Assembly (NCBI RefSeq): GCF_958979055.1
Contig: NC_084888.1
Span: 32,826,804 to 32,890,803 of the forward strand
Source: Alnus glutinosa
Taxonomy: Eukaryota > Streptophyta > Magnoliopsida > Fagales > Betulaceae
Direction: 5' to 3'
DNA length: 64,000 nucleotides
The notes beneath the pieces were generated by a model that saw only the letters and a list, made by a program, of their open reading frames with translations, had not been told where the DNA came from and ran no database searches. The first letter of the stretch is position 1. The number at the start of each line of letters is the position of its first letter. Made by a program: the position numbers and the translations under genes. Shown in pieces: positions 51,725 to 62,864 of the stretch.

Positions 51725-53836
51725 CAGAAGGCACGACCTTCTTCTTCCTTTTTTTTTAAAAAAAAAATAAAAGAAAAACATTTTCTAACATTTTCTTTGT
51801 TCTGGGTTTGATTTAGTTCATGGGTGGAAGATGAAAGAGGCTGGCGTTGGGTGATACATTTTGACTCTCTGGGGATCAAGAAGGGTCCTAAAATCAGCTA
51901 TGATGTGTTTGCCTTTCGTGCTTAGTTGCTAGAAGTGGTATATAGTAGAAGACTGGTGGATCCTAAAGCATTGCCTGGGAAGCTAAGAAATGGTCCTCTG
52001 TTTGCACACTATAAAACAGGGGAGAACAGAGGGTTTTCTAGCTCCCTTATCCTACGTGATTCCTTGGTTGAAGTTCTACGTACCGCTAGTCTATAGCATT
52101 ACGCAGCATGAGTAGAAGAAAAGAAAGATCAAGAAGGAAATGTATCTGTAATCTGTGTGTGAAGGGAAACTTGCATGGGCTTGTAGAACTGAGGAAACAG
52201 CATGCAAATGTACATTCTAAACTAATTATAATATTGCCACTGAGAATTTAGATGTCTGAAACTGTGAGAAAATAATGGCTATGGTTGAATTTAGATGTCC
52301 AGAGATCTCATGGGTGCATGCGTTGAGAGACTTTGAATAATGGTTTGGAAGACAGTTTATTTTGTTAAAGCTCTCTACATTTTGGTCTGCTTGTTTCGAA
52401 ACTAGATTTTATAATAAATTTCTCTTTGGTTATTTTAGTAGCCATTGGAAAACAGTGCAAGTTTGGCCAATTCTGGATATTGCAACAAATGGAAATTAGC
52501 CATTTATGAGTATTTCTTCGTTAGCGGGATGTGCATGAAGTTGTACGAAACAGAGTTGGCTAGAGAGCTTGAAAAAGTGGTGGGCGAAACAGAGTTGGGC
52601 ATGCTATTTGGCCCAGAGCAAGCACTTCCTCCACCATGCTCCCACGTTAATGTTTAAGAGACTATGCTGCTAGAGTTTTCTATGATTAGTACCAACTTTG
52701 TATTCAAGACATTCAATTTAAAGAATAATTCATTGTTGTATTCCTGCCATTCAAGTTCTATTGATATGAAGTTTGCATTGCAATCAAACCTGCCAAAATC
52801 ACATACCATCACAGAGACAAGTTCTGTATTTCTTATCGTTAAACCGGCAACTCAAATGTTAAAAGACAACAAATTCAATATAATAAAAACATAAAAGATT
52901 GCGCTGCCAAGAAAATATGCAAATCTCAGATAATCCAAAAGAAGAAGGTTGTGCCTACTGTAAAAAAAATAAAAAATAAAAAATAAAAAATAAAAAATAA
53001 AAAATAAAAAAGGAAAAAAAAAATTGGAAGAAGAAGGTCGTGCTTCTGTTAAAAAACAGACCAAAAAAAAAAAAAAAAGGATTGAAGAAGGTCGTGCCTT
53101 CTGTTAAAAAAACAGAAAAGGCCAAAAAAAAAAAAAAGAAGATAGAGGAAAACAGAAAAGAGAGGAAAACAGGAAAAAAAAAAAAAAAGGAGGAGGAAGA
53201 AGAAGGTCGTGTCGTGCCTTCTGTTAAGAAAAACAGAAAAGAGAAAAAAAAAATTAAAAAAAAAAAAAGACGAAGAAGAAGGTCGTGCCTTCTGTTAAAA
53301 AAAATAAAGGGAAAAAAAAAATATCTTCATTCAGAGATTTGCTGCTCTCTTCTGTTGGGGGAAAGGGCCTCGCCGGTGGAGAAAGGTCCTCGCCGGTAAA
53401 AAGGAACGGCTCTGGAGAGAGAGAGAGAGAGAGATGACGGCCGGTGGAGACGGAATCCGATGAAGAAGGACGGCCGACCGGTGGAGACGGAATCCGGTGA
53501 AGGACGGCCGACCGGCCGGGAAGAGGGAGTGCCGGAGAGAGAGAGAGACGGAATCCGGTGAAGGACGGCTGACCGGCCGGGAAGAGGGAGTGCCGGAGAG
53601 AAAGAGAGAGAGAGAGAGAGAGTCAGTAAATTTAGAGAGAGAAAGAGTTAGAGGAGAGGACAAAATTTTGAATTTTGTTTTCTTTTTCTTCAGTTTGTCC
53701 GCCCATTTACCTCTTTTTACTTTTTTGGTTTGGTTTTTATTTAAGCAATAAAATAAGGGAGAAAAGGCTGTCCACGTAGGAGGAGTGGGATGGGGGTGGG
53801 ATCTCAGTGTACAAGGTAGCATTTCCCATCTGAGAT
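51018..53836. mobile_element. Mutator-like element with long inverted arms, 2,801 bp
   Basis: The element at 51027-53827 is bordered by the 9-bp duplication ATCTGAGAT (51018-51026 and 53828-53836). Ends read GGGAAATGCTACCTTGTACA and its exact inverse. The arms match for about 550 bp and include tandem CCGGCACTCC-CTCTTCCCGG-CCGGTC units. Then come repeated ACGACCTTCTTCTTC...AACAGAAGG units, three in the left arm and five in the right. The middle (about 51780-52940) is not repetitive and may be captured host sequence, as in Pack-MULEs: 51815-51920 reads SSWVEDERGWRWVIHFDSLG before a stop, and 52445-52657 is a 70-codon ORF after an acceptor-like site. Neither was identified. There is no MULE transposase, so it is non-autonomous. 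ORFs in the arms are low complexity. Confidence 0.9.
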
Positions 53837-54840
53837 AGGGCCTGTAGAAAGTGTGGAAGGACCAGGGCCAGCATCGCCTTTGCTCTTGCCCCAATGAAAG
53901 GGATTAGGCCACCACGTGCTTCCCAAGGCAGGCTTTCGAGCCTCACTCCCTTAATACATTTGTTACTCCATTGTTCAAAAGTGGACTTTTAATCCAGTAT
54001 ATATAGGCCGTAATTAACGTTTAATAATTATTAATAATTAATCATTTAGAGCAGGGTAATTAGTAGTTAAAAAAATAAGCAAATGCGGTTAATAACAACT
54101 AATCACTTATCTTTATATATAATATATTTTTTTTAAAAAAATTATATAAAAAAAAAAAGACAAAAAAAAGTCGTTTTGATAAAAATGTCTAAAAGGCCCA
54201 TCCTTGCCAGACGGTTATCACGGTGCAGTTTAAACATTAATAACTGTTAACCCGCAAAACTACTAATGGCTTAAGATAATGTGATTATTAATTAGAGAGA
54301 ATAACTGCTAATAATCACGGCGTGAACAGCCCATTGACTGTGAGCAGTGATCGTTTACATTCAAATTTTACAATACGTGGCAATATGAAACGTGTCCAAT
54401 AAGGATACGAAAGACTTTTTTTGTTTGGTTTAGCAGTATTTTAAAAAGTAATTAAATATTTAATAAATCAACAAATGGGATCGAGTTTGGCCTTGTAATG
54501 AGAAAAGAATATAAATAGGGACACGTGTTGGATAAAGGGTGGAAGTGTGTCAATTGAGAAATGTATATGCCATATGGAATACATACAGCTGAAGAGTAAG
54601 CGTGAGAATTGAAGATTATGGAGTACAGCTGGAATACTAAACGCGGGAAATCGTGCAGAAGCTTGTAGAAGAAGTTTTGGGCCGGGCAGGAACCTTCTAA
54701 GAAAGGAATCATCCGTATAATGCAATTGGGCCTTTTGGGCTATTTGTTTAAAAGTCTTCTTTTCAATTTGGTTTGGAGATTAGACTATACTATTTTTAAT
54801 CGGTACATTCGTCGAGGGACTTCGACCCGATATCAGGAGA
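53837..54840. other. Intergenic, possible LTR-like stretch
   Basis: No gene was recognised. Around 54500-54520 a TATAAATAGGG sequence followed by about 330 bp and a GACTTCGACCCGATATCAGG stretch could be the remains of a 5' LTR and leader of the gypsy fragment that follows, but no matching 3' copy was found. Confidence 0.35.
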
Positions 54841-54854
54841 GAATTCAAGACTTA

Positions 54855-56129
54855 TAGATTGTGGACCATACTAGCTGCGTTTTCATTTGCAATAGTACAG
54901 GAAGAAAAGCTTAGTGAAGAAACACTCCAAACAACTCGGGCTATCAGTAGGCAAGCCACCGATGAGAATGGCTCTTCTTCAGCGCCAACCCTGAGGACTG
55001 CCCATTTGACCCAAGATAAAATTAAAGAAAAAACAGCTAGAAGGCTTTGTTGGCATTGTGATGACAAGTGACATAGAGGGCACGTATACAAACAAGGGAA
55101 ACTACTAATAATCAAGCTGATGGTGGAACAAATAGCGCCAGAAACGGACAGTTACAAGGCTACACAAGAAGATGATGAGCCTATTGGTGGAGACGACGGT
55201 GAGGTGACTTACACAGTACATGCCTTATCCGGCTACTCAAACCCGCAAACCATGAAGGTTAATGGTCTCCTTAAGCGCCAGCAAGTTACAATATTGATTG
55301 ACACCAGTAGCACTAATAATTTCCTTGATGAGAATATTGCACAAAGATTCTCAATCCATTGGAGGATTGTGAGCCGTTTGATGTCACGCAAAAGTAAGTA
55401 CTCAAATGTTAAGTTAGCATTGCAAGATCTGGAGTTGCGAGCTGATTTGTACTTCTTAGCGCATGGTGATTACAAGGTGGTCATGGGCATTGAATGGTTG
55501 ATGACTCTTGGCGATGTAATGTGGGATTTCTCCAAGCTAACCATGAAGTTTACTCTGAACGGGAAAATAGTGATAGTCCAGGGGAAACGTGGTAACAACA
55601 TCACCACTGTCAGTAGCCACTGCATGGAACACATTTTGAAGAAGACCTGCAAAGGCTACTTGCTACAATTGAGAAGTGAAACTACAACAATGTCCAAAGA
55701 ATCCAGGTCCCATGATCACCGGATTCCCCTCTTGCTCGGGAGTGCACCAACCAATGTGGGACCGTACCGCTACCCTTACTTTCAAACAACAGAGATTGAA
55801 AGGATTGTGCAGAAGATGCGGGTTGCTGGCCTTATCAGATCTAGTATCAGTCCTTATTCTTCTCCGGTATTACTAGTACGCAAAAAGGACGGATCCTAGG
55901 CATGTGTGTGGACTACCGTGCTTTAAACGGTATTACTGTTAAAGATAAGTATCTTGTTCTTATGATAAATGAGTTACTTGATGAATTGGGAGGAGCACAC
56001 CAATTCTCTAAGCTAGATCTTTGCTCGGGTTATCATCAAATTCGAGCCTATGATGACGATGTGCCAAAGGCCGCCTTTTCATTGGTACCCAACCTGAGGG
56101 CAAAGTTGACTTTAAGGGTGGGGGAATGA
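54855..56129 (+). pseudogene. Ty3/gypsy retrotransposon polyprotein remnant
   Basis: Readable parts in order: a gag zinc-knuckle relic (CWHCDD at about 55050, with later ligands lost and a stop), then 55120-55899 with the retropepsin domain (LIDTSSTNNF in place of the usual D-S-G core, then GDYKVVMGIEWL) and the start of reverse transcriptase (IQ-like linker, VRKKDG). After a stop, 55902-56129 continues reverse transcriptase ([31 protein letters not shown]). At about 56085 it jumps to a short piece like the usual C-terminal end of gypsy polyproteins and stops. The RNase H and integrase regions are missing, so a large internal deletion is inferred. It is non-functional. Confidence 0.85.
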
Positions 56130-56455
56130 TAGGATTCTCACTTCTCGAAACTTCCCCTTTGTTGAGTCCTTATGCCTTGAACATTTCCCTTTGTTGAGTC
56201 CCTATGCTTTTGATTGTTTAATTTTTGCAAGATACAATGTCTTTCATTAATTTTTTTTCTACAAATTATAATGTTCTCATTAAACTCAATCAGTTTGTTC
56301 TCCCCTATATAAAGTTGTAGATGCCGTATGGCAAGGACATTGAAAAAAAAAAACTACCTTTGCTTGATCCCTTCGAAGTGATCTCTTCTTTCTCCTTTTC
56401 TTCTATTTCTTTAATTTCTTTGTATAGAATCCATTCGATCTTATCAAGATGAGAG
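56127..56455 (+). repeat. Candidate 3' LTR of the gypsy remnant
   Basis: It follows a polypurine-like AAGGGTGGGGGAA and begins TGATAGGATTCTCA. CCCTTTGTTGAGTCC occurs twice near the start. A TATA box (CCTATATAAAG) lies at about 56308, as expected at the end of U3. The right border is a guess, and no left copy was found to confirm it. Confidence 0.45.
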
Positions 56456-57889
56456 GAGCTAAACGCCATTCTGAGATTGAAGATGAAGCACCGTCTGTGA
56501 GTAACAGTGTGCTCGAGCTCAGTGTTATATTTGTGTATTTTTTGGTATTTTACTGAACAAATGAGCTTATGTATTTAATGTTCTTACTTCAATTCGATTA
56601 ATGAATTTAGTATGAGTTTTGGATATGATTTCAATCATGTTTTTCTCATTTTTGGAACGATCATCATTTATTTAATTGCTTGGGTTTTTCCTTTCAAAAT
56701 ATTAAAGTTGGATATCCTTTGTCTTTTTCTCTACGAGTGGATATGTCAAATGATTTGATTTTATTCTTTTAAGTGAAGAATAACATTCAAAAGATTGTCA
56801 TGGAGTGCGTGGATTGGGAGGGTGCTGGAAATTGGAATAGTTGACGAGGTTGACAAAATCGCAGGGGCTTTAGGTGTGGTGTGGCAAATTGCATCTTGTT
56901 TGAATTGTCGTCTGGTGTGCGTTCAAGGTTGTTGATTCGTGATGCACTTCAACCTCCAACTTCTCCTTTTTTGCTGAAGATTATGGTTTGTCGAACATAT
57001 GATCCCAAACAGCATTTACCCACTTGGCTAGAGAACCCATTTGATGCGAGAGAGATCGAGATCCCAGTTGCTGGATCACATCAAGTAACAAGTCATCACG
57101 TTGTTGTTAGCTTAAGTTAACTATCATCGTAAGAACGCCGCTTAGAGTATTCATCGTGTATGGTATATATCGCGATCAATAACAAGACAATTAAAGAGGC
57201 AATGTAGAAATATTAGAGAGAAAAACTAGCAAAAGAATGGTGTCATACCATCAAAGCACGAGAATCACACTCGAGATTTCTGCAAATAAACTTCTTTGTT
57301 GATTTCATAGACCAGTACATGTACATGGTATATTTATAAATAATGCCTATTTATTATTGCTAGATACGTAAAAAAAGACTACTAAAGAGATGTACATTAA
57401 ATAACTTAAAGCAGCTAACATAAAGGCATAAATCCAATACTCGTGCAAATAAAAGACATTCATGACTTACAGTGTTATTGTTTCAAAAGAGATCCATGAG
57501 TAGAGACTTATTTTTCCTTCCACATTTTATGCACAAAAAAAAGACTTCTTCAAGACTTACACATCATTTTTGCGATCCACGGCCACATAAGACGCTTTAA
57601 TAAACATAAAGTACTGATTGTAGGCAAACTAAAACCCTGCTACGTCAGTATGCTAGGATTTGTTAGAAGAATTATTTTTTAGAAGAGTCTAAGGTTACGT
57701 TTGGTACGCGAAACAACTATTATAATGGAAGAATGTGGAATGAAATAGCCTTAAAATAGCCATAAGAAAGAGTAGTTATTCCTCCATTTAAGGAATAAGC
57801 ATTCCAAGTGTTAGACCCTTATCATATACTCTAATTAACACCAATGTTATTCTATCCTATTTGTTTAGAAAAGTCATGCAAATATCAGT
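56456..57889. other. Unidentified region with a short ORF
   Basis: An ATG at 56450 opens MRGAKRHSEIEDEAPS before a GTGAGT donor-like site. A plus ORF at 56881-57120 (79 codons, ending in VTSHHVVVSLS) carries LKIMVCRTYDPKQHLPTWLE but matches no family I know. Both could be pieces of one decayed or captured gene. From about 57690 to 57840 there is a MITE-like end (ACGTTTGGTACGCGAAAC). The remainder is AT-rich. Confidence 0.35.
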
Positions 57890-60800
57890 TGTTCAACATC
57901 AACATTCACGCCCTCCTACAACACGTAATCATTAGCCATTCTTTGCATTTCAGTCAGCGGATACCCAATATCATCTATTACATACTTACATTCTTCAAGT
58001 AGACTTGAAGGTCTGGCTACTTTTAGGTAGCCCTTATCCCCTCATTGCGTACCCATTTTATCGTATAAGAATTAGTGTTTTCTTCGTTCGTTCCAAATCC
58101 AATTAGTATCACAGAGTGAAATCCAACTTCTTTTTATTATGTGTTTTCTTTTGTTTGGCCTTTATAGACGGAATCCTGTTACATGATAACGAAATTATAT
58201 CAGGCAAATTGATAGTGTTACAAAAAATGTAAGGGAAATACACTTACCCCTTTACATTTGTAAAAGCCATTGCAAAGCTTCATACAACCGTAAAGAGGTT
58301 GTATTTCAATTCGTTCCATCACTTGTTCTTCCTCTTCGTGATCTATTTCTTCAAATCCACCACCACGTATCAAGTTTCTCATCTATAGGAAATAAACATT
58401 CGAATAAATAAAAAATTTAAAAATACATAAAATTAAGAGAGACGTTTTTATTTCTTATACCTGCTCTCTTGTCTTTCGTTTGAATTTTCATTCTTTTCTT
58501 GTAAAGGAGCCATAATACCTATCTTCTACAATTATGTTCACTTTGATGTAGTAAAGAGTCGCATCAACAGTATATGTATACACTCCCTCATGTTCACGTT
58601 TGCAACGGCCATATTCACGTTCTCCTACAACACGTGATCATGAGTCATTTTTTGCATTTCAGTAAGCAAATACCCAATATCATCTATTACATACTTACCT
58701 TCTTCAGGTAGACTTGATGGTCTGGCTACTTTTAGGTAGCCCTTCTCCCCCCATTGTGTACCCATTTTATCGTATAAAAATTGATGTCTTCTTCGTTCGT
58801 TCCAAATCTAATTAGTATCACGGAATAAAATCCAACTTCTTCTTATTATGTGTCTTCTTTTGTTTGGCCTTTATAGACGGAATCCTGTCACATGATAATG
58901 AAATTATGTCAGGCAAATTGATAGTGTTACCAAAAATGTAAGGGAAATACACTTACCGTTTTACATCTGTAAAAGTCATTGCAAAGCTTCATACAACCGT
59001 AAAGAGGTTGTATTTCAATTCGCTCCATCACTTGTTCTTCATCTTCGTGATCTATTTCCTCAAATCCACCACCACGTATCAAGTTTCTCATCTACAAGAA
59101 ATAACCATTCGAATAAATAAAAAATTAAAAAATACATAAAACTAAGAGCTACGTTTTTATTTTTTATACCTGCTCTCGTCTTTCGTTTGAATTTCCATTT
59201 TTTTCCTGTAAATGGGTCATAGTACCTATCTCCTACAATTTCGTTCGCTCTGATGTAGTAAAGAGCCACGTCAACAGTATATGTATACACTCCATTGTGT
59301 TCACATTTGCAACAGTCATAATCACGCCCTCTTACAACACGTGATCATGAGTCATTCTTTGCGTTTCAGTCAGTGGAAACTCAATATCATCTATTGCATA
59401 CTTACCTTCTTCAAGTAGACTTGATGGTCTTGCTACTTTTAGGTAGCCCTTCTCCCCCCATTGTGTACCCCTTTTATAGTATAAAAATTAGTGTCTTCTT
59501 CGTTCGTTCCAAATCCAATTAGTATCACAGAGTGAAATCCAACTTCTTCTTATTATGTGTCTTCTTTTGTTTAGCCTTTATAGACAAAATCATATCACAT
59601 GATAATGAAATTATGTCATGCAAATTGATAGTGTTACAAAAAATGCAAGGGAAATACACTTACCATTTTACATTTGTAAAAGTCATTGCAAAGCTTCATA
59701 CAACCGTAAAGATGTATTTCAATTTGTTCCATCACTTGTTCTTCCTCTTCGTGATCTATTCCTTCAAATCCACCACCACGTATCAAGTTTCTCATCTATA
59801 GGAAATAAACATTTGAATAAATAAAAAAATTAAAAAATACATAAAATTAAGAGAGACATTTTTATTTCTTATACCTGCTCTCTTGTCTTTCGTTTGAATT
59901 TTCATTCTCTTCCTGTAAAGGAGCCATAATTCATATCTTCTACAATTCCGTTCGCTTTGATGTAGTAAAGAGCCACGTCAACAGTATATGTATACACTCC
60001 CTCATGGTCAAGTTTGCAACGGACATATTCACGTTCTCCTACAACACGTGATCATGAGTCATTATTTGCATTTCAGTAAGCGGATACCCAATATCATCTA
60101 TTACATACTTACCTTCTTCAGGTAGATTTGATGGTCTGGCTATTTTAGGTAGCCCTTCTCCCCCCATTGTGTACCCCTTTTATAGTATAAAAATTGGTGT
60201 CTTCTTCGTTCGTTCAAAATCCAATTAGTATCACGGAGTGAAATCCAACTTCTTCTTATTATGTGTCTTCTTTTGTTTGGCCTTTATGGACGAAATCCTG
60301 TCACATAATAATGAAATTATGTCAGGCAAATTGATAGTGTTACAAAAAATGTAAAGGAAATACACTTACCTCTTTACATTTGTAAAAGTCATTGCAAAGC
60401 TTCATACAACTATAAAGGGGTTGTATTTCAATTCGTTCCATCACTTGTTCTTCCTCTTCGTGATCTATTTCCTCAAATCCACCACCTCGTATCAAGTTTC
60501 TCATCTACAGGAAATAAACATTCGAATAAATAAAAAATTAAAAAATACATCAAATTAAGAGAGACATTTTTATTTCTCATACCCGCTCTCTTGTCTTTCG
60601 TTTGAATTTCCATTTTTTTTTCCTGTAAATGAGCCATAGTACCTATCTTCTACAATTCCGTTCGCTTTGATGTAGTAAAGAGCCACGTCAACAGTATCTG
60701 CATACACTCCCTCATGTTCATGTTTGCAACGGTCATATTCATGTTCTCCTACAACACGTGATCATGAGTCATTTTTTGCATTTCAGTAAGCGGATACCCA

Positions 60801-61450
60801 ATATCATCTATTACATACTTACCTTCTTCAGGTAGACTTGGTGGTCTTGCTACTTTTAGGTAGCCCTTCTCCCCCCATTGTGTACCCCTTTTATCGTATA
60901 AAAATTGGTGTCTTCTTCGTTTGTTCCAAATCCAATTAGTATCATGGAGTGAAATCTAACTTCTTCTTATTGTGTGTCTTCTTTTGTTTGGCCTTTATAG
61001 ACGGAATCCTGTCACATGATAATAAAATTATGTCATGCAAATTGATAGTGTTACCAAAAATGTAAGGGAAATATGCTTACCCCTTTACATTTGTAAAAGT
61101 CATTGCAAAGCTTCATACAACCGTAAAGAGGTTGTATTTCAATTCGCTCCATCACTTGTTCTTCGTCTTCGTGATCGATTTCCTCAAATCCTCCGCCACG
61201 TATTAAGTTTCTCATCTACAGGAAATAAACATTCGAATAAATAAAAAATTAAAAAAAAAAAAAAAAAACATAAAATTAAGAGAGGCGTTTTTATTTTTTA
61301 TACCTGCTCTCTTGTCTTTCGTTTGAATTTCCCTTTTTTTCCTGTAAAGGGGCCATAATACTTAGCTTCTACAATTCTGTTCGCTCTGATGTAGTAAAGA
61401 GCCGCATCAATAGTATTTGTATACACTCCCTCATGTTCACGTTTGCAACA
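57890..61450 (-). repeat. Five-fold tandem array of a protease gene 3' half
   Basis: The period is about 706-712 bp, seen from the marker CACGTGATCATGAGTCATT at about 57921 (diverged), 58632, 59338, 60044 and 60756. Each unit, read on the minus strand, holds three coding blocks of a papain-family protease: REHEGVYTYTVD to FKRKTREQ; MRNLIRGGGFEEIDH to FYKCK; and VYKG ... GFHSVILIGFG ... QWGEKGYLKVAR to a stop at DHVL. Two short introns of about 60-90 bp separate the blocks. The copies are close to each other in sequence. Units other than the one at the right end lack the N-terminal exons with the catalytic Cys. Confidence 0.9.
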
Positions 61451-61764
61451 GTCTATTAGATATTAGGCTTACAATTTCTTTAGAGTTTCGCCATCTTCAA
61501 TTTTTAATATTGATGCGAATACCTCTGTGGCGGTTATGACCCAACAACAATCTGACAAAAAATATAATTAATTTTTGAAAAATGGTAATACAATTAAAAT
61601 GCCATATTTTAATAAAAATTACCAATAACATACTAGCAAAATTTTTTGTATAATTAATTTAATTGAAAACATAAATTAAAAGTTGTGCATCACTTACTAG
61701 TTGTGGGATTACAAATTGGATGTAGTACTTCAATAGGTTGGCGACGCCAATCCCACTCTCGAAT
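60749..61764 (-). pseudogene. Papain-like (C1A) cysteine protease pseudogene
   Basis: Exon 61698-61764 reads REWDWRRQPIEVLHPICNPT, the start of a mature papain domain. It splices in frame to the exon starting at 61551, which has the catalytic Cys in NCCWVITATEVFAS. That exon reads on through LKKL, two stop codons and YLIDCC into KREHEGVY, following the order of the papain fold. The blocks with RYYDPFTGKK-like sequence, QPLYGCMKLCNDFYK, VYKG, FHSVILIGFG (catalytic His; this copy reads FHSMILIGFG) and QWGEKGYLKVAR follow. Defects: the two stops above, at least one stop between VYKG and the His motif, and a frame change after FYTIK that removes the N-S-W of the catalytic Asn motif. No prodomain or signal peptide was located. 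It is not functional as a peptidase. Confidence 0.85.
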
Positions 61765-62864
61765 CTATAAAATCATGCCATGTATAGATCTTCATATAAA
61801 GATTGTCAAAATCATGGTAAGCAATAATTAAACTAAATATAAAATGTCAATTCACATGGTATTAGATCTAATCGGATGCCATACCATGATGGAAAACAGT
61901 TCATTTCAACTATTTAGTATGATATATTACAATACATATTTCACTATGTATGGAAAGAAGTGTTGGCTTTAATTTTGTATGGTATTGTTATCATTGCAAT
62001 TATAATTTATAATTATGGATTTTACATTTTTTTTGATAAATAATAATTATGGATTTTACATAAAGTTTACAAACATTGAAACAACCCTAATAATATGATA
62101 AATGATAAATGTTACATGTACTAAATGATGTGGCAGTAAAAATTATCATTGGATCCAAAATCAATGGTGATCTATTCAAATGTAATGGTGATTTTTAAAT
62201 AACAAGAGATTACATAAATGAAAATATATTCAACACAGACTAGGGGAAGCAACAAAATTTCATTAGGAAAAAAGGAAGAAAAAAAAATCAGAACAAACGC
62301 TTAATAATAATGAGTCTCAAAAGAAATAAATCACGGTTAACTAACTGATATTAACCGATGCTCAAATAAAAACTATTTATTGGTAGAGTTGAATCTCTAG
62401 ATGATAGCACCTAATTAAAATAGTCAAAATCACTTGTTGATACCATATACTTACTTGTTATTTCCTGAAGTAGATTCCCGTAAATTCTTCTCAATATGGG
62501 AAAAATAATTATCACGAAATTGTAGTGAGAATACAAATACCTATATTGTTATCTAAGCCATAAGTTCTCCACTTTTTAACAGCGATAAAAGCTTAGAAAG
62601 GGCTGTATTATCATAAAGATTAAAGACAATTTCATGTATTATGTCAAGTTGTAGGTACGCTACGTCTATCAAGTCAATGCAGCATAACCATCTTCTGCTG
62701 ATAACTAAGCTTTTGAACTTCAGAGCATGACCCCAGAACCACTTTCCACGATACCAAATAAAGTCTCAAGAAAGAAAGTTTATTAATTTTGCATCAAATG
62801 CCAACACATAAGTGATAGGATATTTAACGAGGAATACATATTGCTATCAAATAGATCAAAATAC
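61765..62864. other. Gap between protease pseudogene and acidic-repeat gene, no gene seen
   Basis: AT-rich sequence. Upstream exons (signal peptide, prodomain) of the protease would be expected here, but none could be recognised. A short piece near 62105-62140 (AATGTTACATGTACTAAATGATGTGG) resembles the end of the MITE at 14686. Confidence 0.5.

Noticed and set aside
53040..53399. 119-codon Lys-rich ORF
   Set aside because: It encodes A-runs of the MULE right arm, so it is low complexity and not a protein.
57890..61764. Functional multi-domain protease polyprotein
   Set aside because: Every unit contains stops and a shared frame change removing the Asn motif, and four units lack a Cys exon.
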